Both the position numbers and the translations under genes were made by a program. A stretch of DNA of 32,128 nucleotides from Candidatus Pyrohabitans sp. JdFR-17 (lineage in GTDB: Archaea > Hydrothermarchaeota > Hydrothermarchaeia > Hydrothermarchaeales > BMS3B), in the NCBI GenBank assembly GCA_002011115.2, contig MTME02000098.1:1-32128 (forward strand). The letters run 5' to 3'. A model generated the notes under the pieces. The model made no database searches. It had not been told where the DNA came from and worked only from the letters and a program-made list of their open reading frames with translations. The first letter of the stretch is position 1, and each line of letters starts with the position of its first letter. This document shows positions 8,771-17,702 of the stretch, piece by piece.

Positions 8771-9769
8771 TCACTTCCTGAAGCTGGTAATCAGCTTTGG
8801 CTTTTTTCCTATTAAAACCATGTCCTCCACTCTAACTCCTATCTCCCTGTAAACCCCTGGCTCCACGGTAACCACCATGCCCTCTTGAAGCACCTCCCTG
8901 CTATTCTGCGCGCTCAATTTGGGAGCCTCGTGCACTTCTAGACCAAGCCCGTGCCCTGTAGAATGCAGGAAGTACTTATCCAGGCGGTACTCCCTGAGCA
9001 CTTCGCGGGCAGCGAGGTCGACGTCCTTCGCAAAGTTACCCGCGACGCAGCGCTCAATCGCCGCCCTCTGCGCCTCGAGCACAGCCTCGTAAAACTCTGA
9101 AAAGGTTTTGCTTTCCGCAAGTGAAAATGTGCGCGTTATGTCGCTGGCGTAGTGCTCAAATTTAGCCCCTAAGTCAACAATAATCGAAGAAGTCTCAAGC
9201 TTTGTGTTTACCGGGGTATGGTGGGGTATTGCGGAGTTTTTGCCTGAGGCTACAATTACATCGAAGGCGGCGCCTGCCTCGCGCTTCAGCAGGTACTCAG
9301 CATAGGCTGCAAGCTCCTTCTCGCTCTCAGTCTGGGCAAGCCTCTCAGCTACCTCGCCCATTACTTTCTCAGCAATTCTCGCAGCGGTTTTAATTCTCTT
9401 CAGCTCCCCCCTATCTTTTACCTTCCGCATCTCCTCTATGAACCCGAGGTTGACCACCCGCTTGGATTTGAGGTAGCGCTCGTAGAACTCATAGCTAGCG
9501 TAGCCCTTCTCTATTCCAACGCGTTTGCCTTTTATCTGTTTCAGCCTTCGTCTGAAGTTCTTAACCACCTCCACTTCCACACCAGCGGCTTCACTCAGCT
9601 TCTCATCCATTGGCGATACTAGAAGCGTGGGGTTCTCCTGCAAAAGCAGCGCTGCGAAGGCTGAGGGGTAGAAGCCGGTGAGGTAGTAGATGTTCTGAGG
9701 CTTGAGCACTATGCCTGTGCTCACCCTCTTTTTCTTCAACTCCTCAAGGGCTATCTCAAGGCGGTTCAT
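8771..9769 (-). CDS. M24 family Xaa-Pro aminopeptidase/dipeptidase
   Basis: 'IIVDLGAKFEHYASDITRTF', 'HSTGHGLGLEVHEAP', 'VVTVEPGVY' are M24 metal-ligand motifs. Confidence 0.92.
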   Translation of the reverse strand: MNRLEIALEELKKKRVSTGIVLKPQNIYYLTGFYPSAFAALLLQENPTLLVSPMDEKLSEAAGVEVEVVKNFRRRLKQIKGKRVGIEKGYASYEFYERYLKSKRVVNLGFIEEMRKVKDRGELKRIKTAARIAEKVMGEVAERLAQTESEKELAAYAEYLLKREAGAAFDVIVASGKNSAIPHHTPVNTKLETSSIIVDLGAKFEHYASDITRTFSLAESKTFSEFYEAVLEAQRAAIERCVAGNFAKDVDLAAREVLREYRLDKYFLHSTGHGLGLEVHEAPKLSAQNSREVLQEGMVVTVEPGVYREIGVRVEDMVLIGKKPKLITSFRK

Positions 9770-9803
9770 TTGGGTGTTAATTATCCAATGGAGTATATAT
9801 ACG

Positions 9804-10817
9804 TCACCTGAATATCAGCATCGCATCCCCGAAGCTGTAAAAGCGGTACCTGTGCTTAATAGCCTCTCTGTAAGCTTTTAGAATCCTCTCTCTGCTGGCG
9901 AAAGCGCTTACCAGCATTAGAAGCGTCGAGCGTGGGAGGTGGAAGTTGGTTATTAGCCCGGCGTAGGGCACCTTAAACTCGTACCCCGGGTAGATAAAGA
10001 GCGTAGTCGTGGAAACCCCAGGGACAACACCTCCATCCTCAAAGGCGCTCTCCAGGGCGCGAACCGTCGTCGTACCCACGGCAAAAACTCTGCGCCCCTC
10101 TTCCAGCGCACGGTTTATCTTCTCTGCCTCATTGCGGGGTATCTCAAAATGCTCCTCATGCATTCGATGCTTCTCCACCTCCTCCACCTTCACAGGCAGA
10201 AACGTGCCAAGACCAACGTGCAGTGTTATGAAAGCAAACTCCACGCCGCGGCTGCGGAGCTCAGCTAAAAGCTCATGTGTAAAGTGAAACCCTGCGGTGG
10301 GTGCGGCGATGCTGCCGTCCTTGCTCGCATAAACCGTCTGGTACTCCTCCGGGTTATCTACTCTCCTCTTTATGTACGGCGGAGTTGGCATCTCCCCTAT
10401 CTTCCACATCACCTGCCTAATATCGCCACCGGTAAAGCGAACCACCAGCTTGCCCTCGCTCTTCTGCTCCACCTTCGCGGAGATACCAGATGGAAAGCTT
10501 ATCTCAGCTCCTTCTCTGAGCCTGCCCTTGACGAGGCACTCCCACAGGTTTTCCCCAAGCTCTTTCACCAGAAGAAGCTCCACCCTGCCACCAGTGCTTT
10601 TCCTACCCCTTAGGCGGGCGGGAATTACGCGGGAGTTGTTAAAAATAAGCAAGTCGCCCTTCTCAAGGTAGCGTACTATTTCCCTGAAGATGCGGTGCTC
10701 TATACTGTCGCCTCGTAACACCATTAGCCTTGAGGCGTCCCTCCTTCTAAGGGGCTCCTGGGCGATAAGCTCCTTGGGCAGGAAGTAGTCAAAGTCCCTC
10801 AATTTCATAGCCAACAA
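9804..10817 (-). CDS. queA: S-adenosylmethionine:tRNA ribosyltransferase-isomerase QueA
   Basis: 'MKLRDFDYFLPKELIAQEPLRRRDASRLMVL', 'GSIAAPTAGFHFT', 'ITLHVGLGTFLPV', 'VGTTTVRALES', 'ITNFHLPRSTLLMLVSAF'. Confidence 0.96.
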   Translation of the reverse strand: MLAMKLRDFDYFLPKELIAQEPLRRRDASRLMVLRGDSIEHRIFREIVRYLEKGDLLIFNNSRVIPARLRGRKSTGGRVELLLVKELGENLWECLVKGRLREGAEISFPSGISAKVEQKSEGKLVVRFTGGDIRQVMWKIGEMPTPPYIKRRVDNPEEYQTVYASKDGSIAAPTAGFHFTHELLAELRSRGVEFAFITLHVGLGTFLPVKVEEVEKHRMHEEHFEIPRNEAEKINRALEEGRRVFAVGTTTVRALESAFEDGGVVPGVSTTTLFIYPGYEFKVPYAGLITNFHLPRSTLLMLVSAFASRERILKAYREAIKHRYRFYSFGDAMLIFR

Positions 10818-10882
10818 AGAGGAGGTTCACGTGGAAAATAAAAGTTTAACCTTCTTTTAACAAAACCTCTACTGCAGGCTAC

Positions 10883-10910
10883 ACCAAACAAAACTTTTAA
10901 ATATTTATTA
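10883..10910 (+). promoter_or_regulatory. Probable archaeal TATA-box promoter region for the cytochrome operon
   Basis: AT-rich 'aacttttaaatatttattaaatta' about 80-100 nt upstream of the 10990 CDS. Confidence 0.4.
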
Positions 10911-10989
10911 AATTAAGTACACAGGTGGCTCTGTGGAAGCACACTCTATTAATCTGATATTACAATAAGCTCTGTAGGAGATTGAGAGG

Positions 10990-11682
10990 ATGAAGGAAGT
11001 AAGCGTTGCCAAGGGTTTGGTAATTCTTGTTATCCTTTTGGGCATGTTTTCCATAGCTCATGCAAAGCCTGAGTTTGCAGAAAAGACGGGAGAAAGCTGC
11101 ACAGTATGCCATCCCAATGGACCACCTGGGCTGGGACCTGCGGGAGAATACTACAAGGAACACGGCACCCTCGAAGGCTATGGCGAACTTCCTATTGGGA
11201 AGGCTGAGCCAGGAGGGAGATGCAACGTCTGCCATGCCCAGTTCAAGCCTAACCCCACGCCTCGGGACCTAAGTTCTGCCCCACGGGAGCCCAACCACAG
11301 GTTTGAGTTAAAGCACGGAGGCGGCAGGTTCTGGTGTCTCACCTGCCACAACCCTGTGAATCGCGACACCCTCCGCCTTTTCAACGGTAGCGAGATTCCG
11401 TTCGAAGATGCACCCCTGCTCTGCTCCCAGTGCCACGGCGTGATCTATCAGGAGTGGAAGGAACACATTCATGGAAGATGGGTTGGCAGTATCGAGAATC
11501 CAGAGCCTGATGTCACATGTACAGATTGCCACAACCCGCATGACCCAAAGTTCAAACCGATTGAACCAGAAAAGCCACCGGAAAAGCCCCCAGTCTCAAA
11601 GGAAATACCCAACTATCCGGTGTACTCCTTCATAGTGCTTGCCCTCAGCCTACTGCTTGCTGTGTACGCCGCGTGGAGGTAG
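10990..11682 (+). CDS. Five-heme c-type cytochrome with signal peptide and C-terminal TM anchor
   Basis: Five CxxCH motifs (CTVCH, CNVCH, CLTCH, CSQCH, CTDCH); N-terminal signal; C-terminal 'YPVYSFIVLALSLLLAVYAAWR'. Confidence 0.93.
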   Translation: MKEVSVAKGLVILVILLGMFSIAHAKPEFAEKTGESCTVCHPNGPPGLGPAGEYYKEHGTLEGYGELPIGKAEPGGRCNVCHAQFKPNPTPRDLSSAPREPNHRFELKHGGGRFWCLTCHNPVNRDTLRLFNGSEIPFEDAPLLCSQCHGVIYQEWKEHIHGRWVGSIENPEPDVTCTDCHNPHDPKFKPIEPEKPPEKPPVSKEIPNYPVYSFIVLALSLLLAVYAAWR

Positions 11683-11686
11683 AGAG

Positions 11687-12664
11687 ATGGTTGACGAGAG
11701 CAGGAGAGATTTCCTAAAAAAAGCAGCTGCAGGCGCTACTGCAGCTGTTATACCCTTCGCAAACGTGCGCATCCCCGTAATTGACGTAACCCTTGAGGAG
11801 TTTTTCCAGAAGCATTACAAGGAGATGAGCGAGGAGGAGAAGCAGCGCGTTATAGAGCGCCTTAAGAAAGAGTACAAGGAGAAGTACGGCATTGATGCTA
11901 CGATAAAGACAACAGAGGCAAGGGAAGGCGTCGTATGGGGTTATGCCCTTAACATACAGAAGTGCATCGGTTGCAGGCGATGTGTCTACGCGTGCATGCG
12001 GGAGAACAACCAGTCTCGAGCGTCACCTACCGACCCAACTAAAAGCGAGATACAGTGGATTCGAGTGCTTGAAATAGAGAAGTTCAAGATTCACCCTGGT
12101 GAGGAAGGCAAAGACTTCCGCACTCGCTTTGGTGAGATTATTGCAGGAGTCAACTTAGAGGAGAATGAGCACTACTACAACCCGGAGCATGTGCCAGAGG
12201 AGGATAAATTCTATGTGCCCATCCAGTGCCAGCAGTGCGAGCGCCCACCCTGCGTGAAGGTGTGCCCCACCAAAGCTACGTGGAAAGAGCCTGATGGTAT
12301 AATTGTGGTGGACTACAACTGGTGCATTGGCTGCAGGTTCTGCCTCGCCGCGTGCCCCTACTGGGCTCGCAGGTTCAACTGGAGCGATCCCTATCTACCC
12401 AAGGAGGAGATCAACCCCAATATGCACTACCTGGGCAACCGCATACGCATGCGCGGCGTTGTGGAAAAGTGCACCTTCTGCATACAGCGCACCCGAGAGG
12501 GGCGCTACCCTGCCTGCGTGGAAGCGTGCCCGGTGGGTGCAAGGAAGTTCGGCAACCTGCTTGACCCAGAAAGCGATGTAAGGAAGGTGCTGGAGAAAAA
12601 GCGCGTCTTCCGGCTGAAAGAGGAGCTGGGAACGCAGCCAAAATTCTTCTATTTCATGGACTGA
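11687..12664 (+). CDS. Tat-exported ferredoxin-type iron-sulfur subunit (DmsB/HmcB/NrfC-like)
   Basis: Tat motif 'ESRRDFLKKAAAGATAA'; multiple 4Fe-4S clusters (CIGCRRCVYAC, CQQCERPPCVKVCP, CIGCRFCLAACP, CTFCIQR...CVEACP). ORF track begins at 11639, but 11687 ATG gives the Tat signal. Confidence 0.92.
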   Translation: MVDESRRDFLKKAAAGATAAVIPFANVRIPVIDVTLEEFFQKHYKEMSEEEKQRVIERLKKEYKEKYGIDATIKTTEAREGVVWGYALNIQKCIGCRRCVYACMRENNQSRASPTDPTKSEIQWIRVLEIEKFKIHPGEEGKDFRTRFGEIIAGVNLEENEHYYNPEHVPEEDKFYVPIQCQQCERPPCVKVCPTKATWKEPDGIIVVDYNWCIGCRFCLAACPYWARRFNWSDPYLPKEEINPNMHYLGNRIRMRGVVEKCTFCIQRTREGRYPACVEACPVGARKFGNLLDPESDVRKVLEKKRVFRLKEELGTQPKFFYFMD

Positions 12665-12665
12665 G

Positions 12666-13943
12666 GTGATGGAGATGAGCAAGCTAATCGACTTTGTGAT
12701 AACCTCAATAAAGGTTTCCCTGACAGGAAGCAGGAAGTACTACGCCTGGCTGGCGAGTCTGCTCATAATAGTGCTCTTCGGAGCGTTTTCATATTACTAC
12801 CAGCTCAAGTACGGGTTGATAATCACCGACATCCGCGACCAGGTGAGCTGGGGTAGCTACATCGCCAACTTTACATTCCTCGTTGGCGTTGCAGCGGCGG
12901 CGGTTATGATCGTCTTGCCTGCATACATTTACAACTACAAGGAGTTCAAACATATCACCATATTCGGCGAACTCCTCGCTGTTGGAGCTTTGATAATGTG
13001 TCTGAGCTTCGTGCTTGTTGACCTCGGTAGGATTGACAGGATGCTCCACATCCTGCCCTTCACAGGTACGCCCAACTGGCCTCAGTCCATGCTCACCTGG
13101 GACGTGATTGTGCTCAATGGCTACCTGTTCCTGAACCTGCTAATCCCGGGCTACCTGCTGTACAAAGCCTACGTTCGCGAGCCTCCGCGGAAGTGGATCA
13201 GGATATTCATCCTTATCTCCATACCCTGGGCGATAAGCATCCACACAGTTACGGCGTTCCTCTACGGTGGCTTAGCCGCGAGACCCTTCTGGAACACCGC
13301 CGTTATGGCGCCCCGCTTCCTTGCAAGCGCATTTACAGCGGGACCAGCGCTGATGATAATTATCCTCCAGATAGTGAGGCGCTATACATGCATTGGCAAG
13401 CCCGGATGTAGGCTCGTTGTGACGGACAGAGCGCTCTTCACTCTGGCGCACATCGCTTTAATATCCATGCTGGTCAACCTGTTCTTCCTGGGTTCTGAGA
13501 TTTACACCGTGGGCTACGCCGCAACCTCACACCTTGCGCCGCTGAAGTACCTCTTCTTCGGCCTGGAGCACAACGGCGTAACCTATGCGAAACTTAAGCC
13601 CTACATGTGGGCAGCGATTACAATGGAGATAATTGCCGCGATCTTGCTGCTCTTCCCGAAAACCCGCAAGAACTTCACAACGCTCAACATAGCCTGCATT
13701 TTCGCCTTCCTCGGCATATGGACAGAGAAGGGTATGGGCCTTATAATCCCTGGCTTTATACCCACGCCCATCGGCGAGATATGGGAGTACTATCCCACGC
13801 TTATGGAGATAATGATAACCCTCGCCGTGTGGGCTCTTGGTTTTCTAGTGTACACCCTTCTCCTGAAGGTTGCTATAGCAATAGAAGCCGAGGAAGTTGT
13901 GCATCCCAGCGCTAAAGACAAAGAAATGCCTGAGATGCACTAA
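12666..13943 (+). CDS. NrfD/PsrC-like integral membrane quinol-oxidoreductase subunit
   Basis: Multi-TM protein directly downstream of the Fe-S subunit; NrfD-like hydrophobicity pattern and operon context. Confidence 0.88.
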   Translation: MMEMSKLIDFVITSIKVSLTGSRKYYAWLASLLIIVLFGAFSYYYQLKYGLIITDIRDQVSWGSYIANFTFLVGVAAAAVMIVLPAYIYNYKEFKHITIFGELLAVGALIMCLSFVLVDLGRIDRMLHILPFTGTPNWPQSMLTWDVIVLNGYLFLNLLIPGYLLYKAYVREPPRKWIRIFILISIPWAISIHTVTAFLYGGLAARPFWNTAVMAPRFLASAFTAGPALMIIILQIVRRYTCIGKPGCRLVVTDRALFTLAHIALISMLVNLFFLGSEIYTVGYAATSHLAPLKYLFFGLEHNGVTYAKLKPYMWAAITMEIIAAILLLFPKTRKNFTTLNIACIFAFLGIWTEKGMGLIIPGFIPTPIGEIWEYYPTLMEIMITLAVWALGFLVYTLLLKVAIAIEAEEVVHPSAKDKEMPEMH

Positions 13944-13944
13944 G

Positions 13945-13967
13945 TAGGGGCGCCGCACCCGCCCCTA
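13945..13967. terminator. Hairpin TAGGGGCG-CCGCACC-CGCCCCTA between convergent genes
   Basis: Perfect 8-bp stem, 7-nt loop, 2 nt after the nrfD-like stop and before the convergent trmB-like stop. Confidence 0.6.
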
Positions 13968-13985
13968 TTACCCTATCCTCAACAA

Positions 13986-14378
13986 CTACCATTTAGAGAT
14001 TGCTTCTTCCACAGCGTTGACCCACTGTTTAACAGCTTTGCGCAGAATTTTCTTTGCCTCTTCCTTGGGCACAGCTTCGTAAAGGTATGCTCTCCCCCTC
14101 TCCCGTGTAACCACGCGGCGATAGGCCAAGCCATAGCCAACCAGATTCTGAAGGGCACGCTGCACTAAGCTGCGGCTTTTGCCTATGCGCTCGCTCAGCT
14201 CAACTGGCGTGCCGGGAGCCTTTAGCAGCTCAAAATAAAGCTCAGCCTCCAGGGGGCGGAGCCCGAGCAGACACTGCATTACAAAGTCGACACTGGGCTC
14301 GCCCGAGCATATCAAGCTTCTTGCCTCAAACATCGCCAGACCTCTGTTCCTTATACTATGTTCAAATTTGTTGAACAT
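13986..14378 (-). CDS. TrmB-type HTH transcriptional regulator
   Basis: 'LLGLRPLEAELYFELLKAPGTPVELSERIGKSRSLVQRALQNLVGYGLAYRR' wHTH; an internal start at 14333 (MFEARS...) is an alternative. Confidence 0.75.
   Translation of the reverse strand: MFNKFEHSIRNRGLAMFEARSLICSGEPSVDFVMQCLLGLRPLEAELYFELLKAPGTPVELSERIGKSRSLVQRALQNLVGYGLAYRRVVTRERGRAYLYEAVPKEEAKKILRKAVKQWVNAVEEAISKW
14358..14378. promoter_or_regulatory. Palindromic candidate operator ATGTTCAA-ATTTG-TTGAACAT
   Basis: Perfect 8-bp arms, 5-bp spacer, next to minus-strand TATA-like 'tttaaatata' at about 14385-14395. Confidence 0.5.
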
Positions 14379-14448
14379 GTTACAATATATTTAAACTCTT
14401 GAAAATAATTCCACGTTGGAAAGATATATAACTATCGCAGGTGATTGA

Positions 14449-14832
14449 ATGAAGAAGCTTCTAGCGCTGAGCCTTTTGCTGCTCATCCTCGCAAGCGGAT
14501 GCACGAGCAAGGGCGGAGGTGGCAATGCAGAAGAGGAGCTTTCCCAGGCGCTGCACTCCGGCAAGCCCACGCTGGTGATGTTCTACGCCACCTGGTGCAA
14601 TCCATGCAAGCTGGAAAAGCCGATTATAGGCGAGATTCAGCTGGAGTATGCAGGCAGGGCAAATGTTGTGTACGTGGACGTGGACAGATATCCCAGGCTA
14701 GTGTCCCACTACGGTATTCGCGGCACGCCCACAATGATGTTCTTTGACTCTCATGGCAGGCCTGTAAAAACCTTCGTGGGCTACACCCCAAAGCCCCAGC
14801 TGGTAGCAACCCTAGAAGCGCTGATGAGGTGA
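14449..14832 (+). CDS. Thioredoxin-fold lipoprotein
   Basis: Lipobox 'LLILASGC'; 'FYATWCNPCKLEKPII' active site; cis-Pro 'IRGTPTMMFFDSHGRPV'. Confidence 0.9.
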   Translation: MKKLLALSLLLLILASGCTSKGGGGNAEEELSQALHSGKPTLVMFYATWCNPCKLEKPIIGEIQLEYAGRANVVYVDVDRYPRLVSHYGIRGTPTMMFFDSHGRPVKTFVGYTPKPQLVATLEALMR

Positions 14833-15239
14833 TGGCAATGGACGAGATAGAGGCGATAAAGAGGAAAAAGCTGGAGAAGATGCTCCTTCGCGCATCGCAA
14901 CCAAAACTGGAGTATCCCTCCTCACCTTTGCATGTGAACGAAATCACGCTGACGGAGACTGTGCAGAAGTATCCGCTGGTGCTCGTGGATTTTTACGCCG
15001 ACTGGTGTCAGCCGTGCAAAATGCTCGCGCCCATAATCGACGAACTCGCCGCTGAGCTTAAGGGCAAGGTGGTGTTTGCAAAGATAAACGTGGACCAGAA
15101 TCCCAGGGCGGCGATGCAGTACCAGGCGATGAGCATCCCCACACTTGTGCTCTTCAAGAACGGCAAACCTGTGGATCGCATGGTCGGAGCCATGCCAAAG
15201 CAGATGCTCCTGGCGAGGCTGAGGCGCTTCCTGGGGTAA
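14829..15239 (+). CDS. Thioredoxin
   Basis: 'VDFYADWCQPCKMLAPIIDELAAELKGKVVFAKINVDQNP...SIPTLVLFKNGKPVDRMVGA'; overlaps the previous gene by 4 nt. Confidence 0.93.
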   Translation: MMAMDEIEAIKRKKLEKMLLRASQPKLEYPSSPLHVNEITLTETVQKYPLVLVDFYADWCQPCKMLAPIIDELAAELKGKVVFAKINVDQNPRAAMQYQAMSIPTLVLFKNGKPVDRMVGAMPKQMLLARLRRFLG

Positions 15240-15674
15240 CCTCCTCTTTAGTATATAAATCCCACCGGCAAGAGGAAAAGCCAGAGTGCACAGCAGATAA
15301 ACCTGCCCTGGGGTAAGGGCATAGAGGAGGGGGTTGCCATCAAAGGGGAAGAATGGAGCCATGTCCTCGTATAGGTAGGAAGGAATCTAGGAACACGTGA
15401 GACCAGGTTTCTAAGAGGGCGCCCAGGGAGAGGTTTGAGAGACTTTGCTTTATGAGCAGGTGCATCGCCAATGCTAGGGCAAGTTCCACAAGCGCAGACG
15501 CTGCGAAGGTGTGGCTCAGCCCGTGAAGCGCGAAGGGCATACCCAGAAAGAGCACCGCAAAGGGTTGTACATCCAGCACAACGCTTCCTATAAGCAGAGC
15601 CCCCGCGCTCACCCTCCCCTGAAAAGCACCGCTATGAGTAGCGCAGGCTCAAGGTGGAAGGGTGTAATGGACAA
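15240..15674 (-). pseudogene. Frameshifted membrane protein of the archaeal 'metal-dependent hydrolase'/DUF4184-like type
   Basis: Consecutive frames: 'LSITPFHLEPALLIAVLFRG' | 'VSAGALLIGSVVLDVQPFAVLFLGMPFALHGLSHTF...LLETWSHVFLDSF' | 'YLYEDMAPFFPFDGNPLLYALTPGQVYLLCTLAFPLAGGIYILKRRL'. Confidence 0.6.
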
Positions 15675-15707
15675 GATTAATATGCCACCCAGCCCAAGTT
15701 AAACCAT

Positions 15708-16571
15708 ATGCGCTTTCTGCCTTTCTACAAGGTGAGTGCCTTCTCAAAGAAGCCCTACGCCGGTAACCCCGCGGCAGTAGTGCTGAACGCTGAAGCGTTA
15801 TCATCCAAAGACATGCTCACCATAGCGCGCGATGCTAATGTGACAGAGACCTGCTTCCTCTCTACCTCGGAGAAGGCTGACTTTAAGGCGAGGTACTTCA
15901 CGCCAACGCAGGAGGTTGACCTCTGCGGCCACGCCACAATCGCAAGCATTCACGTGCTGGCGGAGCAGGGGATAATTAAACCCGAAGATAAGGCGCAGTT
16001 AACCCTTGAAACCCTTGCGGGCGTGCTTAAGGTGGAGGTGGAGAGACGCAGCGATGGCCTTCTGGTATGGCTCACCCAGGCGGAGCCAAGGTTTGCTCCC
16101 GCGACCATAGAAAAAAGTGAGGCTGCATCACTGCTGGGGATAAGCGAGCGAAGTCTTGGCGACTTACCGGTGGAGGTAGTTTCCACTGGCTTACCGGCGC
16201 TGCTTGTGCATCTCTCACGAAGAGAAGATCTTTCAAGGCTGAAGCCAGATTTCCCGGGCATCGGCCAGGCGTGTGCTCGGGCTAAGGCGGCTGGCATCTA
16301 TGCCTTCGCCTTCTCAGGCAATGAAGCTGAGGCGAGGTTCTTTGCGCCCCTCTGTGGCATAGATGAGGACCCGGTCACCGGCACCGCCGCAGGTGCACTG
16401 CTTGCATACCTATTGCGCCATCGCGCGTTCAAAGGCAGGAGGCTCATAATATCCCAGGGCAAAGCTATGGGAAGGGAGGGGGAGATATATGCAGAGCCCT
16501 GCGAAGATGGAAGGGTAAAGGTGGGCGGCTTTGCCAAGACGTTCTTGCGGGGAGAAATCCTTGTGCCATGA
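15708..16571 (+). CDS. PhzF family isomerase/epimerase
   Basis: 'FYKVSAFSKKPYAGNPAAVVLNAE', 'ARYFTPTQEVDLCGHATIASIHVL', 'DEDPVTGTAAGALLAYL'. Confidence 0.93.
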   Translation: MRFLPFYKVSAFSKKPYAGNPAAVVLNAEALSSKDMLTIARDANVTETCFLSTSEKADFKARYFTPTQEVDLCGHATIASIHVLAEQGIIKPEDKAQLTLETLAGVLKVEVERRSDGLLVWLTQAEPRFAPATIEKSEAASLLGISERSLGDLPVEVVSTGLPALLVHLSRREDLSRLKPDFPGIGQACARAKAAGIYAFAFSGNEAEARFFAPLCGIDEDPVTGTAAGALLAYLLRHRAFKGRRLIISQGKAMGREGEIYAEPCEDGRVKVGGFAKTFLRGEILVP

Positions 16572-16624
16572 TGTTCAAATTTTGTCATCGTCGTCACTCT
16601 GTGCACATTCTGCTGGTGGCGATA

Positions 16625-17641
16625 ATGAAGGAGTTTATTTCGAAGGTTGTTGAAGGCAAGGATTTAAGCGAAGATGAAGCTACGCAGGCGATGAAGCTCA
16701 TAATGAGCGGCGAGGCGACGCCTGCTCAGATCGCAAGTTTTCTAACGGCGCTTCGCATGAAGGGTGAGACGATCACCGAAATCTCTGCCTTCGCTCGTGT
16801 TATGCGCGAGTTTGCAGCGCAGATTAACCCTCGTGTTGACGGCAGACTTGTGGACACCTGCGGCACCGGCGGAGATAAGGTGAAAACCTTCAACATCTCA
16901 ACCATAGCCGCCTTCGTTGTGGCGGGCGCGGGCGTGGCGATAGCCAAGCACGGGAACAGAAGCGTCACCTCTAAGGCGGGGAGTGCCGATCTGCTCGAGG
17001 CGCTGGGGGTGAACCTAAACCTCTCACCAAAGCAGGTAGAGAGCATTATAGAAAACATAGGCATAGGCTTTATGTTCGCTCCCGCCTTTCACGGTGCCAT
17101 GAAGTATGCGATAGGCCCGAGGAAGGAGATAGGCATCCGCACGGTGTTCAATGTGCTTGGTCCGCTTACAAACCCTGCCAACGCCCAGGCGCAGGTCCTG
17201 GGGGTTTTTGACTCTGCGCTGGTGGAGCCTCTCGCGCAGGTTCTTGGTCGCCTTGGGGTAAAGCATGCGCTGGTGGTGCACGGCTTAGAAGGCCTGGACG
17301 AGATTTCCATCTGCGGCGAGACTCTTGTGGCGGAGCTCAAAAATGGAAGCGTGGAGACCTACACGCTTTCTCCAGAGGACTTCGGTATAAGGCGCGCCTC
17401 CGCTGAGGAGCTCGCAGGCAGAGACGCGCAGGGCAACGCCGCTATCGCGAAGGCACTGCTGAAAGACAGCGAGGGTGGAGCAAGGCGCGACATCGTCGTG
17501 CTTAACGCCGCCGCAGGTATATACGTGGGGGGCAAGGCGAAGAGCATAGCCTCAGCTATTAGCCAGGCGGAGAAAAGCATAGACTCGGGCAGAGCATATG
17601 AGAAGCTCCTCGCTTTAATCCAGGCAAGTGCGCAGAGCTAG
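16625..17641 (+). CDS. trpD: Anthranilate phosphoribosyltransferase TrpD
   Basis: 'VDTCGTGGDKVKTFNISTIAAFVVAGAGVAIAKHGNRSVTSKAGSADLLEALGVN', 'FNVLGPLTNPA'. Confidence 0.95.
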   Translation: MKEFISKVVEGKDLSEDEATQAMKLIMSGEATPAQIASFLTALRMKGETITEISAFARVMREFAAQINPRVDGRLVDTCGTGGDKVKTFNISTIAAFVVAGAGVAIAKHGNRSVTSKAGSADLLEALGVNLNLSPKQVESIIENIGIGFMFAPAFHGAMKYAIGPRKEIGIRTVFNVLGPLTNPANAQAQVLGVFDSALVEPLAQVLGRLGVKHALVVHGLEGLDEISICGETLVAELKNGSVETYTLSPEDFGIRRASAEELAGRDAQGNAAIAKALLKDSEGGARRDIVVLNAAAGIYVGGKAKSIASAISQAEKSIDSGRAYEKLLALIQASAQS

Positions 17642-17702
17642 TTTCAAACTTTTCTGACGAGAATCTCTTAGCTATCTCTGCCGCTGTGCAGGGCTGAAAG
17701 GA

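Noticed and set aside
14922-15362. 146-aa minus-strand ORF across thioredoxin
   Set aside because: Only the first ~45 residues look coding (end of the frameshifted membrane protein); the rest is antisense to a conserved thioredoxin.
16571-16590. 12-nt ATGTTCAAATTT match to the trmB palindrome, at the phzF/trpD junction
   Set aside because: Only half of the palindrome is present and it lies within the phzF stop/upstream ORF extension; likely chance.
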